The notes: generated by a model from the sequence alone, not told the origin. DNA of 10,413 nt from DASUSF01 sp036375275 (GCA_036375275.1 DASUSF010000023.1:1-10413); one strand, 5' to 3'. Positions 1-7,322 are shown, numbered from the stretch's first letter. Translations and numbers: made by a program.

Positions 1-152
1 ATCTCGGCCTCACCATCGAGACCGTCTCGCGAACCTTCAGCCGCCTCAAGCGGCGCCAGCTGATCGAGCTGCCGACCCCCCAGCAGGTCGTGCTGCGGCG
101 GACCGAAGAGCTCGCTGCGATGGCCGAGGGGCTGGACGCGCGGCAGGCGTGA
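1..152 (+). CDS. Crp/Fnr-family transcriptional regulator, C-terminal fragment (5' end outside window)
   Basis: Partial gene. The reading frame enters at base 3 and ends at a TGA at 150-152, giving 49 visible residues. They begin LGLTIETVSRTFSRLKRR, which is the recognition-helix half of a Crp/Fnr winged helix-turn-helix. The E-T-V-S-R spacing (E, then S and R three and four residues later) matches the residues by which E. coli FNR and alphaproteobacterial FixK/FnrN/FnrL read TTGAT-N4-ATCAA half-sites. The tail (IELPTPQQVVLRRTEELAAMAEG) resembles FixK/FnrN tails. Regulators of this family activate cco/fix operons at low oxygen, and its place beside a cbb3 locus fits that role. The N-terminal part that would carry FNR-type [4Fe-4S] cysteines is outside the window, so an oxygen-sensing FNR cannot be told from a FixK-like protein. 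It converges on the acyl-CoA synthetase/GNAT gene, with 10 bp between the stops. Confidence 0.87.
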   Translation, partial: LGLTIETVSRTFSRLKRRQLIELPTPQQVVLRRTEELAAMAEGLDARQA

Positions 153-162
153 GAGGGCTCGT

Positions 163-2853
163 TCAGGCCGCCACGCCGATCAGCGGCAGGCGCACGTTGA
201 CCAGCTCGTTGTCGTCCGGATCCCGCTCCTGCTGGAAGCCGAGGCGATCGGTCATCTCGAGCATGCTCCGGTTCTCCCTGAGCACCGTGCCGAACAGCTG
301 CCGGATGCCCTGCTCGCCCGCGTAAGCGATGATCGCCTCCATCAGGGCGGTGCCGAGCCCCTGGCCCTTGAGGTCGCTCCGCACCAGGATGGCGTACTCC
401 GCGGCCATCCGGTCGGGGTCGGCGGCGATCCGCACCGTGCCGCAGAACGCGTCTTCGGCGCCCGCCTGCTGGTCGACCGCGACCAGCGCCATCTCGCGGT
501 CGTAGTCGATCTGGGTCAGCCGGGCGCACAGCTCCGGCGAGAGCGTCTTGAAGGACGTGAAGAAGCGCAGCCGCTTGTCCTCGGGCGTGGTCCGCTCGTC
601 GACCATCCTGCGCAGCGCGGGCGCGTCCTCGGGCCGGATGGGACGGAACAGGAAAGACCTGCCGGCGACCTCGACGGAGCGCTCGAGCTCCTGCGGGTAC
701 GGCCGGATGGCGAGCCGGGCGGTGCCGCGCCGGACCGGCTGGGCCAGCCGGATGCGGGCGTCGAGCGCGAGCACCCGCTGGTGGTCGACCAGGACCGGGT
801 TGATGTCGAGCTCGGCCACCCGGTCGAGATCGGCGACCAGCTGCGAGACCTTCACGAGCGTGAGCGCCAGCTCGTCGAGCGCTGCCGGCGGGCGGTCGCG
901 GTAGCCCTCGAGCCGCTTGTAGATCCGGGTCGCGCGCATCATCGAGCGGGCGAGCATGAGGTTGAGCGGCGGCAGCGCCAGAGCCTGGTCGCGCACCACC
1001 TCGACTGCGGTGCCGCCCTCGCCGAACAGCAGCACCGGCCCGAACAGGGGGTCGTCGTACATCCCGAGGATGACCTCGAAGGCCCGGCTGCCGTCGACCA
1101 TGGGCTGGACCGTCAGGCCCTCGATCCGGGCGTCCGGGCGCGCGGTCCGGATGTTGTCGAGCATGGTGCGGGCCGCCTCGTGGACCCGCCAGGGATCGGC
1201 GAGGCCGAGCATCACGCCGCCGACGTCGGACTTGTGGGTGATGTCGGGCGAGAGGATCTTGATCACGCACGGGCCCTCGAACGCCTCGGCGGCCCGCGCC
1301 GCCTCGTCGGGCGCGCGGACGATCCGCGTCGGCACGGTCCGGATGCCGTACGCCTCGAGCACGTCCTTGGCTTCCGGCTCGGTCAGCCAGGCGCGCTCGT
1401 CGGCGAGAGCGCGGTCGATCACCCGCTCCGCCGCCGCCACGTCCGGCTCGAAGTCCTCCGGGATCGATGGCGGCACCTGGCGGAGCATCTCCTGGTTCAC
1501 CCGGTAGCTGACCAGGTGCATGAAGGCGCGCACCGCGTCGGTCGGGGTGTCGTAGGTCGGGATCCGCGCCTCCGCGAAGCGGCGCCGGGCCTCGGCCGCC
1601 GAGGCCTCGCCGAGCCAGCTGGTCAGCACCGGCCGGCGGTGCTGCCGGGCGACCTCGATCGTCGCGTCGGCGGCCGCGGTGGTCGCCCCGATGGCGGTCG
1701 GGCAGTTGAGCACCAGCACCGCGTCGTTGCCCTTGTCCTCGAGGAGCGCCTCGAGGGCGGCGGTGTAGCGTTCGGCCGGCGCATCGCCGACGATGTCGAC
1801 CGGGTTGCCGTGGCTCCAGACCGGCGGCAGCGCGGCGTTGAGCCGCTCCATGGTGGTCTCGGACAGGGCCGCGAGCTCGCCGCCGCCGTCGATCAGCGCG
1901 TCGGTCGCGAGCACGCCGATGCCGCCGCCGTTGGACACGATCGCCATCCGGTCGCCGGCGACCTTGAGCCCGGAGCCGAGCGTCTCGACCGCCGCGAACA
2001 GCTCGTCCAGGGTCGCGACCCTGAGCATGCCGGCGCGACAGAAGGCGGCGTCGTAGACCGCGTCCGAGCCGGTCAGCGCCCCGCTGTGCGAGCTCGCCGC
2101 CTTGGCCGCCTCCTGGCTGCGGCCGCCCTTGATCACGATCACCGGCTTCGAGCGCGCGCAGGCACGGGCCGCCGACATGAACTTCCGGGCGTGGGTCACC
2201 GCCTCGACGTAGAGCAGCACCGCCCGGGTCGACCGGTCGGTCGCGTAGTAGTCGAGGAGATCGCCGAAATCGACGTCGACCATGCCGCCCAGGCTGACCA
2301 TGTGGCTGAAGCCGATGCCGCGCGCGCTCGCCCAGTCGAGGACGCCGGTCAGCACCGCCCCGGACTGGCTCACGAAGGCGAGGTTGCCCGGCAGCGCCTG
2401 GCGCTGGGCGAAGCTCGCGTTGAGGCCGTGCCCCGGCACCATGAGCCCGATGCAGTTCGGCCCGACGACGCGGAGCGTGTGCGGCTTGGCCGCGTCGAGC
2501 ACCTGCTGCTGGAGCACCCGGCCCGCGTCGCCGAGCTCGGCGAAGCCGGCCGAGATGACCACCGCGGCCCGGGCGCCGCGCCGTCCGACCTCGGCGATCA
2601 GCCCCGGGATGGTGTCCGGCGGCGTCGCGATCACCGCGAGGTCCGGATCGACCGGCAGCTGGTCGATCGAGGCATAGGTGTAGACGCCCTCGATCGCCCG
2701 CTCGCGCGGATTGACCGGCAGGATCGGCCCGTCGAAGCCGGCGTTGAACAGGTTGTGAGCCAGCACCTGCCCGATCGACCGAGGCTTCTTGCTCGCCCCG
2801 ATCAGCGCGATCGAGCTGGGTCGGAACAGGGTCTCGAGATTGCGCACCGTCAT
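163..2853 (-). CDS. ADP-forming acyl-CoA synthetase fused to GNAT acetyltransferase (Pat/PatZ-like)
   Basis: 896 residues from the chosen ATG at 2853. Domain order: CoA-binding Rossmann domain (about 10-105; RPSSIALIGASKKP near 12-25), succinyl-CoA-synthetase-like ligase domains (GPNCIGL at 131-137; SSHSGALTGSD with His256), ATP-grasp domain (about 490-705; HKSDVGGV at 540-547, FGEGG near 611, ELDINP at 681-686), and a C-terminal GNAT domain (about 733-890; acetyl-CoA-binding KGQGLG at 829-834 and ENRSMLEMTDRLGF near 860). This is the layout of bacterial lysine acetyltransferases such as Salmonella Pat and E. coli PatZ, which acetylate acetyl-CoA synthetase. His256 aligns with the phosphorylated His of archaeal ADP-forming acetyl-CoA synthetases, so the ligase half may be active, making acetyl-CoA or acetate plus ATP. 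An in-frame GTG at 2916 would add 21 residues, but they look unlike the family; the conserved MTVRNLETLFRP beginning favours 2853. No strong Shine-Dalgarno precedes it (only GGAT). It lies 102 bp downstream of ccoS in the same orientation, so read-through from the cco operon is possible. Function is inferred from family; the substrate is unknown. Confidence 0.9.
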   Translation of the reverse strand: MTVRNLETLFRPSSIALIGASKKPRSIGQVLAHNLFNAGFDGPILPVNPRERAIEGVYTYASIDQLPVDPDLAVIATPPDTIPGLIAEVGRRGARAAVVISAGFAELGDAGRVLQQQVLDAAKPHTLRVVGPNCIGLMVPGHGLNASFAQRQALPGNLAFVSQSGAVLTGVLDWASARGIGFSHMVSLGGMVDVDFGDLLDYYATDRSTRAVLLYVEAVTHARKFMSAARACARSKPVIVIKGGRSQEAAKAASSHSGALTGSDAVYDAAFCRAGMLRVATLDELFAAVETLGSGLKVAGDRMAIVSNGGGIGVLATDALIDGGGELAALSETTMERLNAALPPVWSHGNPVDIVGDAPAERYTAALEALLEDKGNDAVLVLNCPTAIGATTAAADATIEVARQHRRPVLTSWLGEASAAEARRRFAEARIPTYDTPTDAVRAFMHLVSYRVNQEMLRQVPPSIPEDFEPDVAAAERVIDRALADERAWLTEPEAKDVLEAYGIRTVPTRIVRAPDEAARAAEAFEGPCVIKILSPDITHKSDVGGVMLGLADPWRVHEAARTMLDNIRTARPDARIEGLTVQPMVDGSRAFEVILGMYDDPLFGPVLLFGEGGTAVEVVRDQALALPPLNLMLARSMMRATRIYKRLEGYRDRPPAALDELALTLVKVSQLVADLDRVAELDINPVLVDHQRVLALDARIRLAQPVRRGTARLAIRPYPQELERSVEVAGRSFLFRPIRPEDAPALRRMVDERTTPEDKRLRFFTSFKTLSPELCARLTQIDYDREMALVAVDQQAGAEDAFCGTVRIAADPDRMAAEYAILVRSDLKGQGLGTALMEAIIAYAGEQGIRQLFGTVLRENRSMLEMTDRLGFQQERDPDDNELVNVRLPLIGVAA

Positions 2854-2875
2854 GAAGCGATGATCCAATGCTGTC

Positions 2876-2938
2876 AGAGTTCGGGGCGCTCGCGGACCGT
2901 CGCCTGCAGGGCACACGGTCAGCTCCCGAACGCACTCT
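2876..2938 (-). repeat. Nested imperfect inverted repeat between ccoS and the acyl-CoA synthetase gene
   Basis: The 102-bp gap between ccoS and the acyl-CoA synthetase/GNAT gene holds nested complementary arms, given here in plus-strand sequence. AGAG (2876-2879) pairs with CTCT (2935-2938), TTCGGG (2880-2885) with CCCGAA (2925-2930), GCT (2888-2890) with AGC (2921-2923), and GACCGT (2895-2900) with ACGGTC (2915-2920). A small GCC/GGC hairpin sits in the centre. No run of T follows on either strand, so it is not a classical intrinsic terminator. It could be a U-tract-poor terminator or stabilising 3' structure for the cco mRNA, or a structured leader for the downstream gene. Read by eye; no folding energy was computed. 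Confidence 0.45.
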
Positions 2939-2955
2939 AGCCGTTTCCGGGTGAC

Positions 2956-3129
2956 CTACCGCCGGCCCCGCCTCGCCGGCGGTCGATCGTCGTCGTCGTC
3001 GAACAGGATCCGTTCCGCCGCCCCGTCCAGGTCCTCGTACTGCCCCGACCGTAGCGCCCAGAGGAACGCGAGCAGCCCGACCAGACCGAGGCCGAGAGCG
3101 ATCGGGATCAGGATGACGAGGTTGCTCAC
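2956..3129 (-). CDS. ccoS: CcoS, cbb3-type oxidase assembly protein
   Basis: 57 residues, starting with GTG at 3129. One N-terminal membrane helix (about 3-26, NLVILIPIALGLGLVGLLAF) is followed by the CcoS signature WALRSGQYEDLDGAAERILFD (24-44), an acidic run of five Asp (44-48) and a short Arg-rich tail. CcoS is needed for maturation of the cbb3 oxidase; in Rhodobacter capsulatus its loss leaves the oxidase without its binuclear-centre cofactors, which implicates it in heme b3/CuB insertion. The GTG start overlaps the TGA of ccoI by 4 bp (GTGA, 3126-3129), which supports this start and suggests translational coupling, since no strong ribosome-binding site is visible. It is the last gene of the GHIS block. 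Its length is normal for the family. Confidence 0.93.
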   Translation of the reverse strand: MSNLVILIPIALGLGLVGLLAFLWALRSGQYEDLDGAAERILFDDDDDRPPARRGRR

Positions 3130-5345
3130 GGCTGCCCGCGGAGCTGGAGGCGGAGCGCGTTGCCGACCACGAGCAGCGACGACGCCGACATGCTGAGCGC
3201 CGCGATCAGCGGCGTCACCAGCCCCGCCATCGCGAGCGGCACGGTGATCAGGTTGTAGGCGAGCGCGAGCGCCAGGTTCTGCCGGATCAGCCGGCGCGCC
3301 CGGCGGGCGACCTCGATCGTGAGCGCGACCGGCATCAGCCGGTCGCCCTGGAAGACGGCATCGGCGGTGTTCTGGCTGATGTCGATCGCGGAGGACGGCG
3401 AGATCGAGACGTGCGCGGCCGCGAGCGCCGGCGCGTCGTTCAGCCCGTCGCCGACCATCAGGACCTTGCACCCGGCCGCGCCGAGCGCCTCGAGGCGCGC
3501 GACCTTGTCCGCCGGCGAGCGGCCGGCGCTCCAGTGGTCGATCCCGAGCGCCTTGGCCACGGCCGCCGCCGCCGGCCTCCGATCGCCGCTCAGCATCTCG
3601 ACCTCGAGCCCGAGCGCCTCGAGGCGCCTCAGGGTCGGCGCCGCGTCGTCGCGCAGCCGGTCGCCGAACGCGAGCCGCCGGGGAGCCGCTCCCGGGCGGG
3701 CGAGCCAGAGCTCGAGCCGGTCGTCCTCCGGCGCTTCGCCCGGCGGACCGGCGAAGGCGCGGCTGCCGAGGCGGATCTCGCCGTCGGGCAGGCCCAGGCG
3801 GAGCCCCTGCCCCGGCACCTCCGCCACGCCTTCCGCCGCCGGCGCGTCCGGCACCTGGGCCGCGAGCGCGCGCGCGAGCGGATGGCGGCTGCCGCCGGCG
3901 AGCCCCGCCGCCAGGCGCAGGTCGTCCTCCGGCACCGCCTCGACGGCCGCGAGCGTCGGCCGGCCGAGGCTCAGCGTCCCGGTCTTGTCGAGCACCACGT
4001 GATCCACCTCGGCGAGGCGCTCGAGCGCGGTCGCCGACTTCAGCAGCACGCCGCTCCGGAAGAGCCGCCCGCTCGCGATCACCTGGACCGCCGGCACCGC
4101 GAGGGCGAGCGCGCAGGGGCAGGTGATGATCAGGACCGCGATCGCGTACAGCAGCGCCACCTGCCAGGCCGCGCCGAGCACCAGCCACCAGGCGAGGAAG
4201 GTGATCAGGGCGAGGCTGTGGACCGCCGGGGCGTAGGCGCGCGCGATCCGGTCGGCAAGGACCACGAAGCGGGCGCGCCGCTGCTCGGCCGCCTCCATCA
4301 GCCGGACGATCTCCGCGAGCAGCGTGCCGTCGCCGGCGGCGGACGCGGCGATCCGGAGCGGCGCCCCGAGGTTCAGGGTGCCGGCGAACACCCGGCTCCC
4401 GGGCGCGACCCGCTCGGGCACGCTCTCCCCCGTGATCAGGCTGGTGTCGACCTCGCCGGCGCCGGCGATCACTGCGCCGTCGACCCCGATCCGCTCGCCG
4501 GCTCCGGCGAGCACCGTCGCCCCCGGCGCGACATCGGCGGCCGGCACCGCATGGCGCACCCCGGCGGCGTCGAGCACCGTCACGAAGCCCCGTTCCAGCG
4601 CCACCAGACGCTCGGCCGCGGAGCGGGCCTGGCCCCGCGCCCGGTGGTCGAGGTAGCGTCCGATCAGCAGGAAGAACAGCAGCATCACCGCCGAATCGAA
4701 GTAGACGTGCTCGCCGTGACGGATCGTCTCGAACAGGCTCATCGAGCCGGCCAGCACGACCGCGAGCGAGATCGGGACGTCCATGTTGGTCCGCCCGTGG
4801 CGGAGCGCATCGAACGCGGATCCGAAGAAGGGCCGCCCGGCGTAGGCGATCGCCGGCAGCGCGATCAGGGCGCTGAACCAGTGCATCAGGCTCCGGGTCG
4901 CGGGCCCCATGTCCTGGAACGCCCCCGCCCACACCGCGACCGAGAGCAGCATCACGTTGCCGGCGGCGAAGCCAGCGACCGCGAGGGCGCGGAGCAGCTG
5001 CCGGTCCCGCACCTCGTCGGCGCCCCGCAGCTGGTCCGGGTCGTAGGGGACGGCGCGGAAGCCCGCCCGCTCGACGGTCGCGGCGATCCGACCGCCCAGC
5101 CCCGGCCCGCCGCGCCAGCCGACCACGAGGCGGCGGGTCGAGAGATTGACCCGGGCATGCTCGACCGCGGGATCGGCGAGCAGCGCCCGCTCGATCGTGC
5201 GCACGCAGCCGCCGCAGTGCACCCCCTCGACCATCAGGTGCAGGGTCGAGCGCCCGTCGCCCCCGCTCCGGACGAACGGCTCGACCGTCACCTCCGGCCC
5301 GTCCGCCGGCGGTGGCGCCGTGCCGAGGGCGACGCTCGCGCTCAT
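3126..5345 (-). CDS. ccoI: CcoI/FixI copper-translocating P1B-type ATPase
   Basis: 739 residues, a normal length for FixI/CcoI. It carries an N-terminal heavy-metal-associated domain (about 34-100) with the metal-binding CGGC at 44-47. P-type ATPase landmarks follow in order: TGES of the actuator domain (305-308), the membrane metal site CPC (409-411), the phosphorylation motif DKTGT (453-457, Asp453), the HP motif (488-489) and the hinge GDGLNDAPA (632-640). C-terminal helices carry YN (697-698) and MSASS (719-723). Several membrane helices flank these motifs. CcoI/FixI pumps Cu(I) out of the cytoplasm and is required to supply copper for CuB of the cbb3 oxidase, unlike the general copper-detoxifying CopA. 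The ATG overlaps the ccoH stop by 4 bp (ATGA, 5342-5345). The same frame stays open upstream of 5345, but that stretch is low-complexity shadow sequence over ccoH. A purine-rich GAGGAGAGGG lies 13 nt upstream, rather far for a Shine-Dalgarno. Confidence 0.96.
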   Translation of the reverse strand: MSASVALGTAPPPADGPEVTVEPFVRSGGDGRSTLHLMVEGVHCGGCVRTIERALLADPAVEHARVNLSTRRLVVGWRGGPGLGGRIAATVERAGFRAVPYDPDQLRGADEVRDRQLLRALAVAGFAAGNVMLLSVAVWAGAFQDMGPATRSLMHWFSALIALPAIAYAGRPFFGSAFDALRHGRTNMDVPISLAVVLAGSMSLFETIRHGEHVYFDSAVMLLFFLLIGRYLDHRARGQARSAAERLVALERGFVTVLDAAGVRHAVPAADVAPGATVLAGAGERIGVDGAVIAGAGEVDTSLITGESVPERVAPGSRVFAGTLNLGAPLRIAASAAGDGTLLAEIVRLMEAAEQRRARFVVLADRIARAYAPAVHSLALITFLAWWLVLGAAWQVALLYAIAVLIITCPCALALAVPAVQVIASGRLFRSGVLLKSATALERLAEVDHVVLDKTGTLSLGRPTLAAVEAVPEDDLRLAAGLAGGSRHPLARALAAQVPDAPAAEGVAEVPGQGLRLGLPDGEIRLGSRAFAGPPGEAPEDDRLELWLARPGAAPRRLAFGDRLRDDAAPTLRRLEALGLEVEMLSGDRRPAAAAVAKALGIDHWSAGRSPADKVARLEALGAAGCKVLMVGDGLNDAPALAAAHVSISPSSAIDISQNTADAVFQGDRLMPVALTIEVARRARRLIRQNLALALAYNLITVPLAMAGLVTPLIAALSMSASSLLVVGNALRLQLRGQP

Positions 5346-5848
5346 GGCCGGATGAAGACCCTCTCCTCGAGCCGGTAGGTGCCGCGCGGGCTCACCACCC
5401 CCACCTCGACGTCCCACTGGCCGGCGAGCGGGAGAGCGACCTCGCTTCGCCAGGTCCCGTCCGGCTCGTGGACCAGCTCGGTATCGACGTCGTGGCCGGC
5501 ATGGGTCGGCCGGACGAACCGGGCGCGGACCTCGGCCTTCCTGATCGAATTGCCGAAGCGGTCCGAAAGGTCGAGCGCGACCAGCGTGCGCCCGCCCTCG
5601 GCCTCGCGAACCTCGAGCTCCGCCGTCCAGCCGAGCGCCGTCTGCGCCCGTGCCCCCTCGAGGCTCCGGTTGTAGGCCAGACCCTTCTGGTAGGCGCCTT
5701 CGGTCTCCAGGCCGGTCCAGGTCGAGACCGCGAGCCAGATCATGATCGCGTTCGCCACCAGAACCAGGCCGAAGAAGCCGACGAACAGCCAGGGAATCCA
5801 GGCCCCCCGCCGTTCCGCTCCGCCCGCCGGTGCTCCCACCGCCCTCAT
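5342..5848 (-). CDS. ccoH: CcoH/FixH family membrane assembly protein
   Basis: 168 residues. A short cytoplasmic start is followed by one membrane helix (about 18-42, IPWLFVGFFGLVLVANAIMI), then the FixH segment (TEGAYQKGLAYNRSLE at 49-64) and a beta-rich periplasmic domain ending RLEERVFIRP. CcoH interacts with CcoN and stabilises the cbb3 complex during late assembly; this role is known from the family rather than visible in the sequence. The length is normal. The start ATG overlaps the ccoG stop by 4 bp (ATGA, 5845-5848) and the stop overlaps the ccoI start by 4 bp (5342-5345), so it is locked between its neighbours and probably translated by coupling. An AGGGG lies 6 nt before the ATG and could aid initiation. 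Confidence 0.93.
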   Translation of the reverse strand: MRAVGAPAGGAERRGAWIPWLFVGFFGLVLVANAIMIWLAVSTWTGLETEGAYQKGLAYNRSLEGARAQTALGWTAELEVREAEGGRTLVALDLSDRFGNSIRKAEVRARFVRPTHAGHDVDTELVHEPDGTWRSEVALPLAGQWDVEVGVVSPRGTYRLEERVFIRP

Positions 5849-7305
5849 CCCGGGCCCCTGAAGACGGTCTCGTTGACCGCGCGCTCGCCGCCACCGACCT
5901 GATCGAGGACCACCTCGATGTCGTTCACCGGCTCGTCGAGGGCGTCCTCCGGCACGGTCACCCCGACCCGGTAGGTGGTCACCGCGTCGGGCCGCGCCTC
6001 GAGGCGGATCCGGTCGCCGCTCACCCCCTCCTGGCCGAGCACCGAAAGCTCCGCACCCTCGACGCCCCCGACGCCGAGCGTGTAGGTCCGCGGCTCCCGG
6101 CTCTTGTTCAGGATCTTGATCGTGTAGCCGTTCCGGATGCTGCCGTCCGCGAGGGTCACGAACAGCGGGCTCCGGTCGTGCAGCACGTTGACGTCGACCG
6201 AGGCGCGCGCACCGAGCGCGATCAGGATCCCGAGCCCGAACACGGTGAAGATGGCGGCGTACATGACGGTGCGCCTGCGGATCAGCCGCTGGACCCGTCC
6301 CTGGCCGCGCGCGAGACGCTGCTGGTTGCGCGCGGTGTCGAGGGTGATCAGCTCGCGCGGCCGCCCGATCCGGTCCATCACGTCGTTGCAGGCGTCGATG
6401 CACAGGCCGCAGCCGATGCATTCGAGCTGCAGCCCGTCCCGGATGTCGATGCCGGTCGGGCAGACGGCGACGCAGTTGTGGCAGGCGATGCAGTCGCCGC
6501 GCTGCTCCCAGTCGGTGTTCTTGCGGAGCGGGGCGCGCGGCTCGCCGCGCCAATTCTGATAGGTGACGACGTAGGTGTCCTCGTCGAGCAGCGCCCCCTG
6601 GAAGCGCGGCCAGGGGCACATGTACACGCACACCTGCTCGCGCGCCCAGCCAGCCAGCAGGTAGGTCGTGGCCGTGAACAGGCCGACGAAGAAGTACACG
6701 GCGACCCCGGCCTCGCCGGTGAAGAACTCGCGGACGACGGTCGGCGCGTCGTTGAAGTACATGATCCAGGCGCCGCCGGTCAGGAACGCGATCAGCAGCC
6801 AGACGCCGTGCTTGAGCCCCCGCTTCCTGACCTTCTCCGCCGTCCAGGGCGCCTTGTCGAGGCGGATCCGGGCGCCCCGGTCGCCCTCGATCCGGCGCTC
6901 CACCCACATGAAGAGGTCGGTCCAGACCGTCTGCGGGCAGGTGTAGCCGCACCACACCCGGCCGAACATCGCGGTGACCCAGAACAGGCCGAACGCCGCC
7001 AGGATCATCAGCAGCGTGAGGAAATAGATCTCCTGCGGCCAGATCTCGATCCAGAAGAAGTAGGCACGCCGCGCCGGCATGTCGATCAGGACCGCCTGGT
7101 CGGGCGCACCCGGCCCGCGATCCCAGCGGATCCACGGCACCAGGTAGTAGATGCCGAGCAGCACGACCAGGACCGTCCACTTGATCTTGCGGAAGGTGCC
7201 ATGGATGTCCTTCGGATGGATCTTGATGCGCGCCGCGTACAGCGGCTGCTTCTTCAACTCCTTGAAGGATACCGCATCCTCGAGAGGGACAGTGGCGTGG
7301 CTCAT
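5845..7305 (-). CDS. ccoG: CcoG/RdxA/FixG, polyferredoxin-like membrane protein for cbb3 maturation
   Basis: 486 residues, a normal length for CcoG. N-terminal membrane helices (about 42-60 and 92-113) lead to CGYTC (119-123), and a second pair, CVYMC, lies at 226-230 after further helices; such CxxxC pairs are typical of NapH/FixG-like proteins. Two 4Fe-4S clusters are predicted from CIACHNCVAVC (Cys272, 275, 278, 282) and CIGCGLCIDAC (Cys296, 299, 302, 306). A last helix (about 347-366) anchors an extracytoplasmic Ig-like C-terminal domain. In Rhodobacter CcoG reduces Cu(II) to Cu(I) for the cbb3 CuB centre, supplying the copper chaperone and CcoI route. ATG at 7305 is preceded by AGAGG (7310-7314) with a 4-nt spacer. 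A 44-bp gap with a perfect palindrome separates it from ccoP; its stop overlaps the ccoH start. Confidence 0.96.
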   Translation of the reverse strand: MSHATVPLEDAVSFKELKKQPLYAARIKIHPKDIHGTFRKIKWTVLVVLLGIYYLVPWIRWDRGPGAPDQAVLIDMPARRAYFFWIEIWPQEIYFLTLLMILAAFGLFWVTAMFGRVWCGYTCPQTVWTDLFMWVERRIEGDRGARIRLDKAPWTAEKVRKRGLKHGVWLLIAFLTGGAWIMYFNDAPTVVREFFTGEAGVAVYFFVGLFTATTYLLAGWAREQVCVYMCPWPRFQGALLDEDTYVVTYQNWRGEPRAPLRKNTDWEQRGDCIACHNCVAVCPTGIDIRDGLQLECIGCGLCIDACNDVMDRIGRPRELITLDTARNQQRLARGQGRVQRLIRRRTVMYAAIFTVFGLGILIALGARASVDVNVLHDRSPLFVTLADGSIRNGYTIKILNKSREPRTYTLGVGGVEGAELSVLGQEGVSGDRIRLEARPDAVTTYRVGVTVPEDALDEPVNDIEVVLDQVGGGERAVNETVFRGPG

Positions 7306-7309
7306 TCGA

Positions 7310-7314
7310 CCTCT
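7310..7314 (-). promoter_or_regulatory. Ribosome-binding site of ccoG
   Basis: AGAGG on the minus strand, ending 4 nt before the ATG at 7305. It is the first clear Shine-Dalgarno of the GHIS block. It lies 8 nt downstream of the edge of the palindrome at 7323-7338, so a hairpin there would sit next to the initiation region without covering it. Confidence 0.6.
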
Positions 7315-7322
7315 GACGGAAC

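Noticed and set aside
2129..2142. TTGATCACGATCAC, a 9-of-10 match to the FNR/FixK box TTGAT-N4-ATCAA
   Set aside because: It lies deep inside the synthetase coding region, where the codons of the conserved VIVIKGG strand produce it on the other strand, and no gene start is near. It is most likely a coding coincidence.
781..2940. Plus-strand open frame of 719 codons opposite the synthetase gene
   Set aside because: It is a GC-rich antisense shadow: the translation is Arg/Asp/His-rich with no recognisable domain, while the minus strand has a clear full-length family match.
2854..2955. Possible sigma-70-like promoter for the synthetase gene (TAGAGT resembling a -10)
   Set aside because: It matches only 4 of 6 positions and no -35 element is found at proper spacing.
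2956..4932. Long minus-strand open frame of 658 codons running into ccoS
   Set aside because: Only the last 57 residues are real (ccoS). The upstream part is an Arg/Gly-rich out-of-frame reading of ccoI.
3411..5378. Plus-strand open frame of 655 codons opposite ccoI
   Set aside because: Antisense shadow of ccoI. Low-complexity composition and no domain; all P-type ATPase motifs are on the minus strand.
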